NCBI GenBank assembly: GCA_902489925.1
Contig: CABUBX010000002.1
Span: 13,590-77,589, forward strand
Direction: 5' to 3'
Source: an uncultured Lachnospiraceae bacterium
GTDB taxonomy: Bacteria > Bacillota > Clostridia > Lachnospirales > Lachnospiraceae
Length of the DNA: 64,000 bases
In this document: piece by piece, positions 9,609-17,371 of the stretch
Layout: each line of letters opens with the position of its first letter
Numbering within the stretch: position 1 is the first letter of the stretch
The notes under the pieces: model-generated
What the model saw: only the letters and a program-made list of their open reading frames with translations
What the model was told of the DNA's origin: nothing
Databases searched by the model: none
Program-made: the position numbers and the translations under genes

Positions 9609-9636
9609 TTGACATCGGTATAGACAGTCGTATAAA
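9609..9636 (+). promoter_or_regulatory. Promoter of the riboswitch-CNNM transcript
   Basis: TTGACA at 9609 and TATAAA at 9631, spaced 16 bases, placing the transcription start about 8 bases before the riboswitch. The -35 lies only 19 bases after the mannoside operon stop codon. Confidence 0.7.
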
Positions 9637-9644
9637 ATGTAGGA

Positions 9645-9771
9645 AATAAAGGGGAGTAGTTAGCATAGACTCTATGCGATATAATCGTCAATACGTTGAC
9701 AGCAACCGGTTATATATGAAATAGCGAGACTTTTATTCTGTTTTTTTGATGGAATAAAAGTCTCTTTTTTT
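9645..9771 (+). ncRNA. yybP-ykoY (Mn2+) riboswitch with overlapping terminator
   Basis: The conserved elements of this class are present in order: AATAAAGGGGAGTAG at 9645 (P1 5' strand and L1), CGTCAATACG in the middle, and AGCGAGACTTTTATT at 9724 (L3 and P1 3' strand). The P1 3' strand (TTTTATT, 9731-9737) is also the 5' arm of a terminator hairpin (GAGACTTTTATTC, 9726-9738, with GAATAAAAGTCTC, 9752-9764, then seven T). P1 and terminator are therefore mutually exclusive, which predicts an ON switch: Mn2+ binding stabilises P1 and prevents termination. The target is the CNNM transporter gene at 9873. The class was recognised by eye from its consensus. Confidence 0.88.
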
Positions 9772-9872
9772 GTGTGACATGATGGCTGTGTGAACAATCC
9801 CTTTTATGAGGGGGTATTTAATCCCCGGAAACTATAGGCGAATCATATAATAATAAAGAGGAGTGATTTTAA

Positions 9873-11177
9873 TTGGATTCGATTCCCCAACAAATTTTGC
9901 TGCAGATTATTTTAATTTTACTCAATGCGTTTTTTGCATCTGCAGAGATTGCCGTTCTTTCTTTGAACGTGCCAATGCTTAGAAAACAGGTAGAAAATGG
10001 TGACAAGAAGGCAAAGCTGCTTTTAAAAATGTCTGAAGAACCGTCGAATTTTTTATCGACAATACAGGTCGGGATTACGATGGCGGGATTTTTGGGCAGT
10101 GCCTTTGCGGCAGAAAATTTTGCAGGTTATATTGTTGACTGGATTTACAATGATATTGGATTTACAGCAATTCATCCGTCAGCCTTAAATACGCTTGCCG
10201 TAATTGCAGTAACAATCATATTGGCTTACTTTACGCTTATATTTGGCGAACTTGTGCCGAAACGTATCGCTATGCAGAGAGCAGACGAGGTTGCAAAACT
10301 CTCATGCCGCGTGATTCATGCGATTGCTTTTGTGATGAAGCCAATGATTGTATTTTTATCGTTTTCTACAAATGCAGTGCTCAAATTATTGCATATGAAA
10401 ACGGAAGCAACAGATGAAAAGGTCACAGAAGATGAGCTGCGATTAATGGTTGACCTTGGAGAAGAAAACGGTATTTTGGATGAGCGGGAAAAGGAATGGA
10501 TTCAGAATGTTTTTAAACTGGATGATTTGACAGTGAGAAATATTATGACACATAATACAGAGGTTTCGGCTGTAAGGCTTAATGCTGATTTGGAAACAAT
10601 CGAACAGCTTATTGAGACGAGCGGACGCTCACGGTATCCGGTTTATGATAAAAATGAAAATGATGTCATCGGCATACTTCACGCAAAGGATTTCTTTATC
10701 GGAAGACGTAAAAACATGGGATTGAAAGAAATGCTCAGACCGGCATATTTTGTGCCGGAGAATTTGCCGGCAGATATTCTTCTTAAAGATATGCAAAAGA
10801 AAAAGCTTCATTTTGCGGTCGTGATTAATGAGTTTGGAGAAACGAGCGGTATTGTGACGTTCGAAGATTTAATTGAAGAAATCGTCGGTAATATTTACGA
10901 TGAATATGATGCCAATGAGACAGAGCTTATTGAGAAAATCAAGGAAAACCAGTGGGCAATCAAAGGAAATGTAGGGCTTGACGAGCTTCGCGCCGTGACA
11001 GGTATCCCGTTAAATTCGGGGGATAATTATGATACGCTGAATGGATTTATTTATTTTTATAAAAACAGTGTGCCAAAAGACGGAGAAAAATTTGATATAC
11101 AAATTGACAATTACAGATTATGTATCCGGAAAATAAAAAACAGGGCGATATCTGATGCTGTGATTATTCAGGAATAG
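9873..11177 (+). CDS. CNNM/CBS/CorC_HlyC family membrane transporter (hemolysin-like)
   Basis: A 434-aa member of the CNNM (old UPF0053, hemolysin-like) family. About residues 1-190: transmembrane CNNM domain with ASAEIAVLSLN and FGELVPKRIA. About 205-325: a pair of CBS domains (VRNIMTHNTEV, SRYPVYD, VINEFGETSGIVTFEDLIEEIVG). About 345-430: the CorC_HlyC domain. The start codon is TTG at 9873, supported by GAGGAG at 9858 and by the sequence MDSIPQQILLQ. Relatives move Mg2+ or related divalent cations. Its position behind a Mn2+ riboswitch argues that here it exports or detoxifies manganese, or responds to Mn2+ status (inference). Monocistronic. Confidence 0.92.
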   Translation: MDSIPQQILLQIILILLNAFFASAEIAVLSLNVPMLRKQVENGDKKAKLLLKMSEEPSNFLSTIQVGITMAGFLGSAFAAENFAGYIVDWIYNDIGFTAIHPSALNTLAVIAVTIILAYFTLIFGELVPKRIAMQRADEVAKLSCRVIHAIAFVMKPMIVFLSFSTNAVLKLLHMKTEATDEKVTEDELRLMVDLGEENGILDEREKEWIQNVFKLDDLTVRNIMTHNTEVSAVRLNADLETIEQLIETSGRSRYPVYDKNENDVIGILHAKDFFIGRRKNMGLKEMLRPAYFVPENLPADILLKDMQKKKLHFAVVINEFGETSGIVTFEDLIEEIVGNIYDEYDANETELIEKIKENQWAIKGNVGLDELRAVTGIPLNSGDNYDTLNGFIYFYKNSVPKDGEKFDIQIDNYRLCIRKIKNRAISDAVIIQE

Positions 11178-11214
11178 TACCACTTAGAGTGTGCCGAATC
11201 GTCAATATATGTTC

Positions 11215-11243
11215 TTGCGTCCCGGATGTGTATCGGGTATACT
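11215..11243 (+). promoter_or_regulatory. Probable promoter of the MarR gene
   Basis: TTGCGT at 11215 and TATACT at 11238 with 17-base spacing. The spacer begins and ends with a small inverted repeat (CCCG/CGGG) that could be an operator, but this is weak. Confidence 0.5.
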
Positions 11244-11331
11244 TATATTAAAATGAAGTGCTCTTTATGCCAGGGAGGGAAAGCTTCATAGACGCAAGCA
11301 GCAATTGCCGATGAAGGGGGGAGATGCAAGA

Positions 11332-11781
11332 ATGGATGTCTATGGACAGTTAGATAATCTGCTTGGGAAAATTTACGGACATACAATGAGTGCTGAACAG
11401 ACCTATGTGGCAGGCAGCGAATTTAAGGACATTTCAGTCAATGATATGCATATTATAGCGGCTGTCGGTATGAAGACATCGGGAAGCATGTCCTCTATTG
11501 CAAAAAAGATGGGCGTTACTGTCGGGACGCTGACGATTGCGATGAACAGTCTTGTGAAAAAAGGTTATGTCAACCGAAGCCGAAGCAGTACAGACAGACG
11601 TGTTGTTCTTATATCGCTTTCTGAAAAAGGAGAGAAGGCATATCTGTATCAAACAGGCTTTCATGAGAAGCTTAGAAGCTTTTTGCAGACAGAGCTGCCG
11701 GTTGAGCAATGCACACAGCTTGTGCAAGCACTCTCACAGGCGGAGGCTAAGTTTTCGGAACATTCCAAATTATGTAGATAG
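11332..11781 (+). CDS. MarR family transcriptional regulator
   Basis: A 149-aa winged helix-turn-helix protein. The MarR core is visible: SMSSIAKKMGVTVGTLTIAMNSL (recognition helices), KKGYVNRSRSSTDRRVVLISLSEKG (wing). The reading frame is open further upstream, but ATG 11332 with GGGGGAGA at 11316 gives the expected N-terminus (MDVYGQLDNLLGKIYG). It resembles the FabT-like/fatty-acid branch of MarR proteins in lacking conspicuous cysteines, but no fatty-acid genes are adjacent, so its target is unknown. A strong terminator follows, located inside the convergent downstream gene. Confidence 0.88.
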   Translation: MDVYGQLDNLLGKIYGHTMSAEQTYVAGSEFKDISVNDMHIIAAVGMKTSGSMSSIAKKMGVTVGTLTIAMNSLVKKGYVNRSRSSTDRRVVLISLSEKGEKAYLYQTGFHEKLRSFLQTELPVEQCTQLVQALSQAEAKFSEHSKLCR

Positions 11782-12048
11782 CTCGGATGAAGACAGGAGT
11801 TCTTCGACTGTTTTTTTCAGACCTTCTTTACGGACTCTATAAAAATAAACAGGATAAAACCGTTCACAGAGCGGTTTTATTTTTTTTAAATCTTTTTCTT
11901 CAAAACGGACAGCAAGACCGCAATTTGCTGTGACTTGCACGGGTACAGGAATAATCCGTGCATTAAAGCCCTCGGCCTGGAGATGTTTTTCGCAGGCCAT
12001 AGCACTGTGGGTACTGTCAAATGCGATAATACAAAAAATTTCAGTCAT
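11770..12048 (-). CDS. DUF3343 family small protein
   Basis: A 92-aa cytoplasmic protein of the DUF3343 family, which has been described as putative selenium/sulfur carrier-like. The family signature is recognisable: MACEKHLQAEG, then RIIPVPVQVTANCGLAVRF, with the conserved Cys in the NCGLA motif. The start at 12048 (MTEIFCIIAF) is chosen over the earlier in-frame ATG because AAAGGA lies 6 bases upstream. It is downstream of, and probably cotranscribed with, the PH-domain gene. Its 3' end overlaps the end of the MarR gene on the other strand by 12 bases. The function is not established. Confidence 0.82.
   Translation of the reverse strand: MTEIFCIIAFDSTHSAMACEKHLQAEGFNARIIPVPVQVTANCGLAVRFEEKDLKKIKPLCERFYPVYFYRVRKEGLKKTVEELLSSSELST
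11854..11887 (+). terminator. Rho-independent terminator of the MarR gene, inside DUF3343
   Basis: Perfect 9-bp stem ATAAAACCG/CGGTTTTAT (11854-11862 and 11872-11880) with seven following T. It terminates plus-strand transcription from the MarR gene and lies wholly within the coding sequence of the convergent DUF3343 gene. Confidence 0.8.
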
Positions 12049-12061
12049 GGTTTTTCCTTTG

Positions 12062-12083
12062 GCCGCCGACATTTGCCGGCGGC
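12062..12083 (-). other. Intercistronic GC-rich hairpin
   Basis: Inverted repeat GCCGCCG/CGGCGGC (7 bp, 8-base loop) between the PH-domain and DUF3343 genes, just upstream of the DUF3343 ribosome binding site. No T-run follows, so it is more likely an mRNA stability or translation element than a terminator. Confidence 0.55.
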
Positions 12084-12094
12084 ATTTATATCAA

Positions 12095-12502
12095 TCAGTT
12101 ATCAAGTTCATCATTATAAGCTTCGTCCATAGGACCGCCGCCGGCGCCGAACATCTCGCGTCCTGCCACTCCGCGGTCTTCCCGCGAACGTTCGACCATA
12201 TCACTAATCATTTCCTTGACGTGAAGGCTGTCTTTAATATTTTTTAGTGTTAAAATCGGGTCAGAAGCGTCCTGTGTTCTTAAAATAATTGTTCCGGTGC
12301 CGCACATACGATTGGTCAGTGTGCGAACATAGGAAATGTCGAGGATACGATATAAAAGACATTCGTGTTCCTCCTGACGTAAAAGTCCGTGAGTGCAGTA
12401 GATGCGTCCGCGGGCGATGCGGTATTTATCAAAGGTTATCGGAAACCACAGGATATGTCTTCGGTCTTCCCATTTTGGTTTTACGGTTGTATTGTTTCCC
12501 AT
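12095..12502 (-). CDS. Bacterial PH domain-containing protein
   Basis: A 135-aa soluble protein whose residues about 10-95 match the bacterial pleckstrin-homology fold (bPH2, as in YdbS/YdbT): TFDKYRIARGRIYCTHGLLRQ, the RILDISYVRT strand and GTGTIILRT. The C-terminal ~40 residues are charged and glycine-rich (VAGREMFGAGGGPMDEAY) and look unstructured. The start follows AAGGAGGA at good spacing. It has no transmembrane segments, unlike many PH_2 proteins. Its role is unknown. Confidence 0.8.
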   Translation of the reverse strand: MGNNTTVKPKWEDRRHILWFPITFDKYRIARGRIYCTHGLLRQEEHECLLYRILDISYVRTLTNRMCGTGTIILRTQDASDPILTLKNIKDSLHVKEMISDMVERSREDRGVAGREMFGAGGGPMDEAYNDELDN

Positions 12503-12530
12503 AATAAAATCCTCCTTAGGATATGCTGAC

Positions 12531-12562
12531 GGGCATGAAAATGCCCTTTTTTTATTATAGCA
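12531..12562 (-). promoter_or_regulatory. Extended -10 promoter next to a tetraloop hairpin
   Basis: On the minus strand an extended -10 (TGCTATAAT, complement of 12554-12562) should start transcription of the PH-domain/DUF3343 pair. The next bases form the hairpin GGGCAT-GAAA-ATGCCC (12531-12546). Read on the plus strand the hairpin is followed by seven T and would act as a terminator; read on the minus strand it sits at the start of the 5' leader. Confidence 0.6.
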
Positions 12563-12668
12563 TGGCTTATAAAAAGATAAAAGGAAAATTCTTATAAGAA
12601 AAATAGTTTGATATCTAATGAAATAAAATGAAAAAATATAAAAAAAGTATTAAAAATAAAAATAAACG

Positions 12669-12697
12669 TTGAAAAAATGACGCTCAGCATATAAAAT
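12669..12697 (+). promoter_or_regulatory. Promoter of the marR-ABC exporter operon
   Basis: TTGAAA at 12669 and TAAAAT at 12692, 17-base spacing. Confidence 0.65.
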
Positions 12698-12698
12698 A

Positions 12699-12714
12699 AG
12701 TTAGACGGCTAATT
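12699..12714 (+). promoter_or_regulatory. Probable MarR operator
   Basis: Inverted repeat AGTTAG-ACGG-CTAATT at the expected transcription start. TTAG/CTAA half sites are common for MarR proteins. The half motif GTTAGACG recurs at 12724 beside the start codon. Autorepression of the operon is inferred. Confidence 0.55.
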
Positions 12715-12731
12715 AATAAGGAGGTTAGACG

Positions 12732-13172
12732 ATGGAAAAAAGAAAAGAAGAACCGTTGCATAGTCTTTTTGGGAAGATTGCACATTTGTATTTTGGCAGA
12801 GGCTTTAAGGTGCTTCAGGCGATGGATATTCATCCGAAGCAGGTGCCGATTTTATGTTTTTTAGGAAAAAATGAAGGGTTAAGTCAAAATGAAATTTCAA
12901 AGCAGATGAATATAAAGCCGCCGACAGTTGCCGTGTCGATTAAGCGTTTGGAGAAGTCGGGAGTCGTTGAGCGCAGAGCCGATGAGAAGGACCACAGAAT
13001 TATCCGGGTTTATCTGACAAAAAAGGGACGGGATTTGGGCGAAGCAGTCAAAGAGAAGATTGAGCAGAGCGAGCAGGTAATGTTTAACGGATTTTCCGAG
13101 GCAGAGCTTTGTCTTATGCGGCGGTTTTTTGAGCAAATTATAGATAATCTTGAGGGGACAGACAAAGAATAG
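12732..13172 (+). CDS. MarR family regulator of the ABC exporter
   Basis: A 146-aa MarR protein with a clear core: LSQNEISKQMNIKPPTVAVSIKRLEKSGVVERR followed by the wing DEKDHRIIRVYLTKKG. It starts at ATG 12732 after AAGGAGG. It is the first gene of an operon with two ABC exporter half-transporters, a standard arrangement in which the regulator represses the exporter until a drug or metabolite binds. A candidate operator overlaps the transcription start. Only 21 bases separate it from the next gene. Confidence 0.93.
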   Translation: MEKRKEEPLHSLFGKIAHLYFGRGFKVLQAMDIHPKQVPILCFLGKNEGLSQNEISKQMNIKPPTVAVSIKRLEKSGVVERRADEKDHRIIRVYLTKKGRDLGEAVKEKIEQSEQVMFNGFSEAELCLMRRFFEQIIDNLEGTDKE

Positions 13173-13193
13173 ACACATTAAAGGAGAGATATC

Positions 13194-15371
13194 ATGTTAA
13201 AAATGTTTCATTACATGAAGGAACGGTGGCATTATATATTAATGATTATTGTTCTTTTATTTATTCAGGCCTTTTGCGATTTGTCGCTGCCGGATTATAC
13301 ATCTAAAATTGTCAATGTGGGTATTCAGCAAAAGGGCATTGAAGATTGTGTGCCTGAAACAATTCGGGAAGCTTCCATGAAGGAATTGTTTTTGTTTATG
13401 GATGAGGATGACAGGGCGCGGGCAGAGCGTGCCTACGATTTGGCGGATGGTATGTATACGCTGGAAGCGGTTGCGACGGATGAGCGCGATGCACTCAATA
13501 ACATTTTCGGTGTACCGATGATGGCAGTGACAGGCCTTACGGCAGAGGATGATTCAAGCAGGGAGATGCAGAAAAAGATTACAGATGAGCTAAAGCTTCA
13601 GGAGGGGATAGAAATTTTACCTGTGTTTGCGCAGCTGCCACAGGAGGCGCGCATGAAGATGATGGATGAAATGACGGCGGAAATTTCCGAAATGCCGGAA
13701 TCCATTGTGACACAGAGTGCGATTTTATATGTTCAGAACGAATATAAGGCACAGGGACTTAATCTTGACAGTATGCAGATGCGATATGTACTTTTTTCGG
13801 GTATTAAGATGCTGGGGCTTGCGCTGCTTGGCGTTCTTGCGGCTATCGGTGTGACATTTCTGGCAGCTCAGGCGGCATCAACACTGGGCAGGAATCTGCG
13901 CAACAGCATTTACAGAAAGGTACTGACATTTTCGGGCACAGAGCTGAATCACTTTTCGGCGGCTTCTTTAATTACCCGAAGCACAAATGATATTCAGCAG
14001 ATACAGATGACTTTTACGATGATTTTCAGAATCGTTTTATATGCGCCGATTTTGGGTATTGGCGGTCTTTACAAGGTGTTTCAGACAGATATGTCGATGA
14101 CTTGGATTTTAGGTCTTGCCGTTGTGCTCATCCTTATTGTTATTGTTTTTCTGTTGGCGGTCGCAATGCCGAGATTTACAAAACTTCAGTATTTAATCGA
14201 TAGGTTAAACCTTGTATCGAGAGAGATTCTTTCGGGTATTTTCGTTATCCGTGCATTCAGTACGGAAAAGCATGAGGAGGAACGGTTTGAGGACGCCAAT
14301 AAAACATTGACAAAGACAAATCTTTTTGTCAATCGGTGTATGACCTTGATGATGCCGACGATGATGTTTATTATGAATGGAATTACAGTGCTGATTGTAT
14401 ACAGCGGCGCTTATGCCGTTGACGGCGGTACAATGCAGGTCGGCAATATGATGGCCTTTATTCAGTATGCAATGCAGATTATTATGGCATTTCTTATGAT
14501 TACGATGATGTCTGTCATGCTTCCGAGAGCGATGGTATCCGCAAAGCGTATTCATGAGGTGATGGACACAGAGACAGCTATTAAAAACAGTGATTCACCG
14601 AAATATCCGGATAAAGATATTAAAGGAGAGATTGCTTTTGAAAATGTATCCTTTGCCTATCCGGGCGCTGACGAATATTCTTTAACCGATGTCAGCTTTA
14701 CGGCACATAAGGGTGAGACGGTTGCCTTTATCGGAAGTACGGGCAGCGGCAAGAGTACGCTTGTCAACCTGATTCCGAGGTTTTTTGATGCGACAAAAGG
14801 CCGCATTACATTGGACGGTGTTGATATTAAAGAAATGAGTCTTAATGATTTGAGAGACAGAATCGGCTATGTGCCTCAAAAGAGTATTCTTTTTTCGGGA
14901 ACGATTGATTCAAATATTCGTTATGGCAGCGAGCAGGCTTCGGAGGCGGATATCCGGCACTCCGCTGAAATTGCGCAGGCATGGGATTTTATAAGTGCAA
15001 AGGAAGATGGTCTTGCTTCGCCGATTGCCCAAGGAGGTACTAACGTGTCCGGCGGCCAGAAGCAGCGCCTTTCCATTGCGAGGGCTATTGCAAAGAAGCC
15101 GGAAGTGTATATTTTCGACGACAGCTTTTCTGCGCTTGACTATAAGACGGATGTACAGCTGCGCCGCGCTTTAAAAAATGAGACGAAGGATGCGACAACA
15201 CTCATTGTTGCCCAGCGTATCAGTACGATTCTCCATGCAGATAAAATACTTGTTCTTGAGGACGGTCATGTGATTGGTCAGGGGACACATAAGGAATTGA
15301 TGAAATCCTGTGAGGTTTACAGACAGATTGCCTCGTCACAGTTATCAGAGGAGGAATTGGCTCATGAGTAA
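13194..15371 (+). CDS. ABC exporter half-transporter with degenerate ATPase site and large extracellular insert
   Basis: A 725-aa type IV ABC exporter subunit (membrane domain plus ATPase). TM1 is near residues 13-33. It is followed by about 160 residues of acidic, soluble sequence before the next membrane segment near 205, so a large domain is inserted in the first extracellular loop. The nucleotide-binding domain has Walker A GSTGSGKST (~514), signature NVSGGQ (~617) and Walker B VYIFDDSFSALD (~638), where Asp replaces the catalytic Glu. That is the mark of the degenerate-site partner in heterodimeric exporters such as TM287/288, LmrCD and BmrCD. Likely exports drugs or lipophilic compounds together with the next gene product. 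Confidence 0.93.
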   Translation: MLKMFHYMKERWHYILMIIVLLFIQAFCDLSLPDYTSKIVNVGIQQKGIEDCVPETIREASMKELFLFMDEDDRARAERAYDLADGMYTLEAVATDERDALNNIFGVPMMAVTGLTAEDDSSREMQKKITDELKLQEGIEILPVFAQLPQEARMKMMDEMTAEISEMPESIVTQSAILYVQNEYKAQGLNLDSMQMRYVLFSGIKMLGLALLGVLAAIGVTFLAAQAASTLGRNLRNSIYRKVLTFSGTELNHFSAASLITRSTNDIQQIQMTFTMIFRIVLYAPILGIGGLYKVFQTDMSMTWILGLAVVLILIVIVFLLAVAMPRFTKLQYLIDRLNLVSREILSGIFVIRAFSTEKHEEERFEDANKTLTKTNLFVNRCMTLMMPTMMFIMNGITVLIVYSGAYAVDGGTMQVGNMMAFIQYAMQIIMAFLMITMMSVMLPRAMVSAKRIHEVMDTETAIKNSDSPKYPDKDIKGEIAFENVSFAYPGADEYSLTDVSFTAHKGETVAFIGSTGSGKSTLVNLIPRFFDATKGRITLDGVDIKEMSLNDLRDRIGYVPQKSILFSGTIDSNIRYGSEQASEADIRHSAEIAQAWDFISAKEDGLASPIAQGGTNVSGGQKQRLSIARAIAKKPEVYIFDDSFSALDYKTDVQLRRALKNETKDATTLIVAQRISTILHADKILVLEDGHVIGQGTHKELMKSCEVYRQIASSQLSEEELAHE

Positions 15372-17202
15372 TAAGACAGTAAAAAGAGGCCCAATGGGTC
15401 ACGGCGGCCACATGGGCGGTGAAAAAGCAGAAAATTTCGGCAGGGCGATAAAACAGCTGACGGCCTATATGAGCCGGTATAAATTCAGGATGCTTTTGAT
15501 GTTTATATTTGCGATTGGCAGTACGATTTTTAATATTGTCGGGCCAAAGATTTTAGGTCGTGCGACAACAGAGATATTTAACGGACTGACAGCAAAAATT
15601 TCGGGTACCGGCGGTATTGATTTTGGGAAGATTGCAGGTATTTTAGTAGGCCTTTTGTTTATTTACGGATGCAGCTCTGTGTTTGGTGCAATTCAGGGCT
15701 TTATTATGACAGGTGTTTCAAACGATGCGGTTTACAATCTGCGAAAAGATATTTCCAAGAAAATAAACCGGCTTCCTGTCAAGTATTTTGAGAGCAGAAC
15801 CCACGGCGAGATTCTTTCGAGAATTACAAACGATGTGGATACGCTTCAAATGGGACTTAATCAGAGTATCACACAGCTGATTACATCTGTGACAACATTA
15901 ATCGGTGTCTTTGCCATGATGCTCAGTATCAATGTGTGGATGACACTCGCGGCACTTTTGATTCTTCCGATATCCATGATGATTATCGGTTTTGTCATGA
16001 AACATTCGCAGAAATATTTCCAAGACCAGCAAAAATACCTTGGAGAGGTCAACGGACAGGTTGAGGAAATATACGGCGGTCATCATGTTGTTCAGGCATT
16101 TAACAAAGAAGAAGATGTTGTGAAGGCTTTTGAGGAGACAAATGAGCGGCTTTATACATCAGGCTGGCGTTCTCAGTTTTTCTCAGGCATGATGATGCCG
16201 ATTATGCAGTTTGTCGGCAATGTGGGTTACGTTGTTGTGGCGCTGCTCGGCGGTGTGATGGTGATTAACGGAAGTATTCAGGTTGGCGATATCCAGTCCT
16301 TTTTCCAGTATATCCGCCAGTTTACACAGCCGGTACAGCAGATTGCGCAGGTCACAAATATGCTTCAGTCTTCGGCGGCAGCCTCAGAGCGTGTCTTTGA
16401 CTTTTTAAATACGCCGGAGGAAGATCAGACGGTGGAAAATCCTGTGGATATTTCCGCAGTGGACGGCAGCGTTCAGATGAAGCATGTATCCTTCGGTTAT
16501 GATGAGGATAAAATCATTATCCATGATTTTTCCTGTGAAGTCGAAAAGGGGCAAAAGGTTGCCATTGTCGGTCCGACCGGCGCCGGAAAGACAACGATGG
16601 TAAAGCTTTTGATGCGGTTTTATGATGTCAATTCCGGTGAAATACTTATTGACGGTCATAATGTGAAGGACTTTGATCGAAGCAAATTGCGTGAGCTTTT
16701 CGGAATGGTGCTTCAGGATACATGGCTGTTCCATGGCACGATTATGGAGAATATCCGTTACGGACGTTTAGATGCAACCGATGAGGAAGTGATTGCGGCG
16801 GCAAAGGCTGCACACGCCCATCATTTTATTATGTCTCAGCCGGGCGGTTATCAGATGGTGCTTAATGAGGAAACAAGCAATATTTCTCAGGGACAAAAGC
16901 AGTTATTAACAATTGCCCGTGCGATTCTTGCAGATAATAAGCTTTTGATTCTCGATGAGGCAACATCATCTGTCGATACGAGAACAGAGGAACGCATTCA
17001 AAAAGCGATGGATAATCTTATGAAGGGCAGAACAAGCTTTGTTATTGCCCATCGCCTTTCCACAATCCGCGATGCAGATTTGATTCTCGTGATGAAGGAC
17101 GGCGATATTATCGAGCAGGGCAATCATCAGGAATTGCTTGCGAAGAATGGATTTTATGCAAATCTGTATAACAGCCAGTTTGAAAAAACGCAGGCGGTGT
17201 AA
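15364..17202 (+). CDS. ABC exporter half-transporter, catalytic partner
   Basis: A 612-aa exporter subunit with six membrane segments and a canonical ATPase domain: Walker A GPTGAGKTT (~402), signature NISQGQKQ (~507) and Walker B LLILDEATSSVD with the catalytic Glu (~531). It forms a heterodimer with the previous product. The frame is open from 15310, but ATG 15364, which follows GAGGAGG and overlaps the preceding stop by 8 bases, is the better start and signals translational coupling. The N-terminus is glycine/histidine-rich (GPMGHGGHMGG), which is common in this subfamily. Confidence 0.94.
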   Translation: MSNKTVKRGPMGHGGHMGGEKAENFGRAIKQLTAYMSRYKFRMLLMFIFAIGSTIFNIVGPKILGRATTEIFNGLTAKISGTGGIDFGKIAGILVGLLFIYGCSSVFGAIQGFIMTGVSNDAVYNLRKDISKKINRLPVKYFESRTHGEILSRITNDVDTLQMGLNQSITQLITSVTTLIGVFAMMLSINVWMTLAALLILPISMMIIGFVMKHSQKYFQDQQKYLGEVNGQVEEIYGGHHVVQAFNKEEDVVKAFEETNERLYTSGWRSQFFSGMMMPIMQFVGNVGYVVVALLGGVMVINGSIQVGDIQSFFQYIRQFTQPVQQIAQVTNMLQSSAAASERVFDFLNTPEEDQTVENPVDISAVDGSVQMKHVSFGYDEDKIIIHDFSCEVEKGQKVAIVGPTGAGKTTMVKLLMRFYDVNSGEILIDGHNVKDFDRSKLRELFGMVLQDTWLFHGTIMENIRYGRLDATDEEVIAAAKAAHAHHFIMSQPGGYQMVLNEETSNISQGQKQLLTIARAILADNKLLILDEATSSVDTRTEERIQKAMDNLMKGRTSFVIAHRLSTIRDADLILVMKDGDIIEQGNHQELLAKNGFYANLYNSQFEKTQAV

Positions 17203-17224
17203 AAGCGCTTGCAAAGGCTGGGCT

Positions 17225-17258
17225 AAAGGGCATAATCGCATGGTCGGTTATGCCCTTT
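17225..17258 (+). other. Perfect 11-bp hairpin after the ABC operon
   Basis: AAAGGGCATAA (17225-17235) pairs with TTATGCCCTTT (17248-17258). It marks the end of the exporter operon but has only three T in the stem and A-rich sequence after it, so it is a poor intrinsic terminator. Confidence 0.5.
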
Positions 17259-17278
17259 AAAAAATCTTAAAAAAGGTG

Positions 17279-17307
17279 TTGACATTTAAAAAAAATACTG
17301 TTATATT
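17279..17307 (+). promoter_or_regulatory. clpB promoter
   Basis: TTGACA at 17279 and TATATT at 17302, exact 17-base spacing. An inverted repeat GTTATA/TATAAC (17300-17305 and 17313-17318) straddles the -10 and could be an operator. No CIRCE (HrcA) or CtsR heptamer repeat is visible. Confidence 0.75.
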
Positions 17308-17324
17308 ACAAGTATAACAAATAT

Positions 17325-17371
17325 AACATCTTAAGCAGGTATGCTTTATGCATAGAAAAGTTTAAGATGTT
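17325..17371 (+). promoter_or_regulatory. Structured 5' leader of clpB
   Basis: AACATCTTAA (17325-17334) and TTAAGATGTT (17362-17371) form a perfect 10-bp stem; inside it TATGC and GCATA can form a second stem. It lies between the start of transcription (about 17314) and the clpB ribosome binding site (GGAGG, about 17395). There is no T-run. A role in mRNA stability or temperature-responsive folding is possible but unproven. Confidence 0.6.

Noticed and set aside
11930..12247. Plus-strand frame of 105 residues over the DUF3343/PH pair
   Set aside because: It overlaps two recognisable minus-strand genes with good ribosome binding sites and has no motif of its own.
17225..17258. Intrinsic terminator after the ABC exporter
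   Set aside because: The stem is perfect, but an A-run and not a T-run follows on either strand, so it is listed only as a hairpin.
17300..17371. CIRCE or CtsR site before clpB
   Set aside because: Neither TTAGCACTC-N9-GAGTGCTAA nor the CtsR heptad repeat is present; the visible repeats have different sequences.
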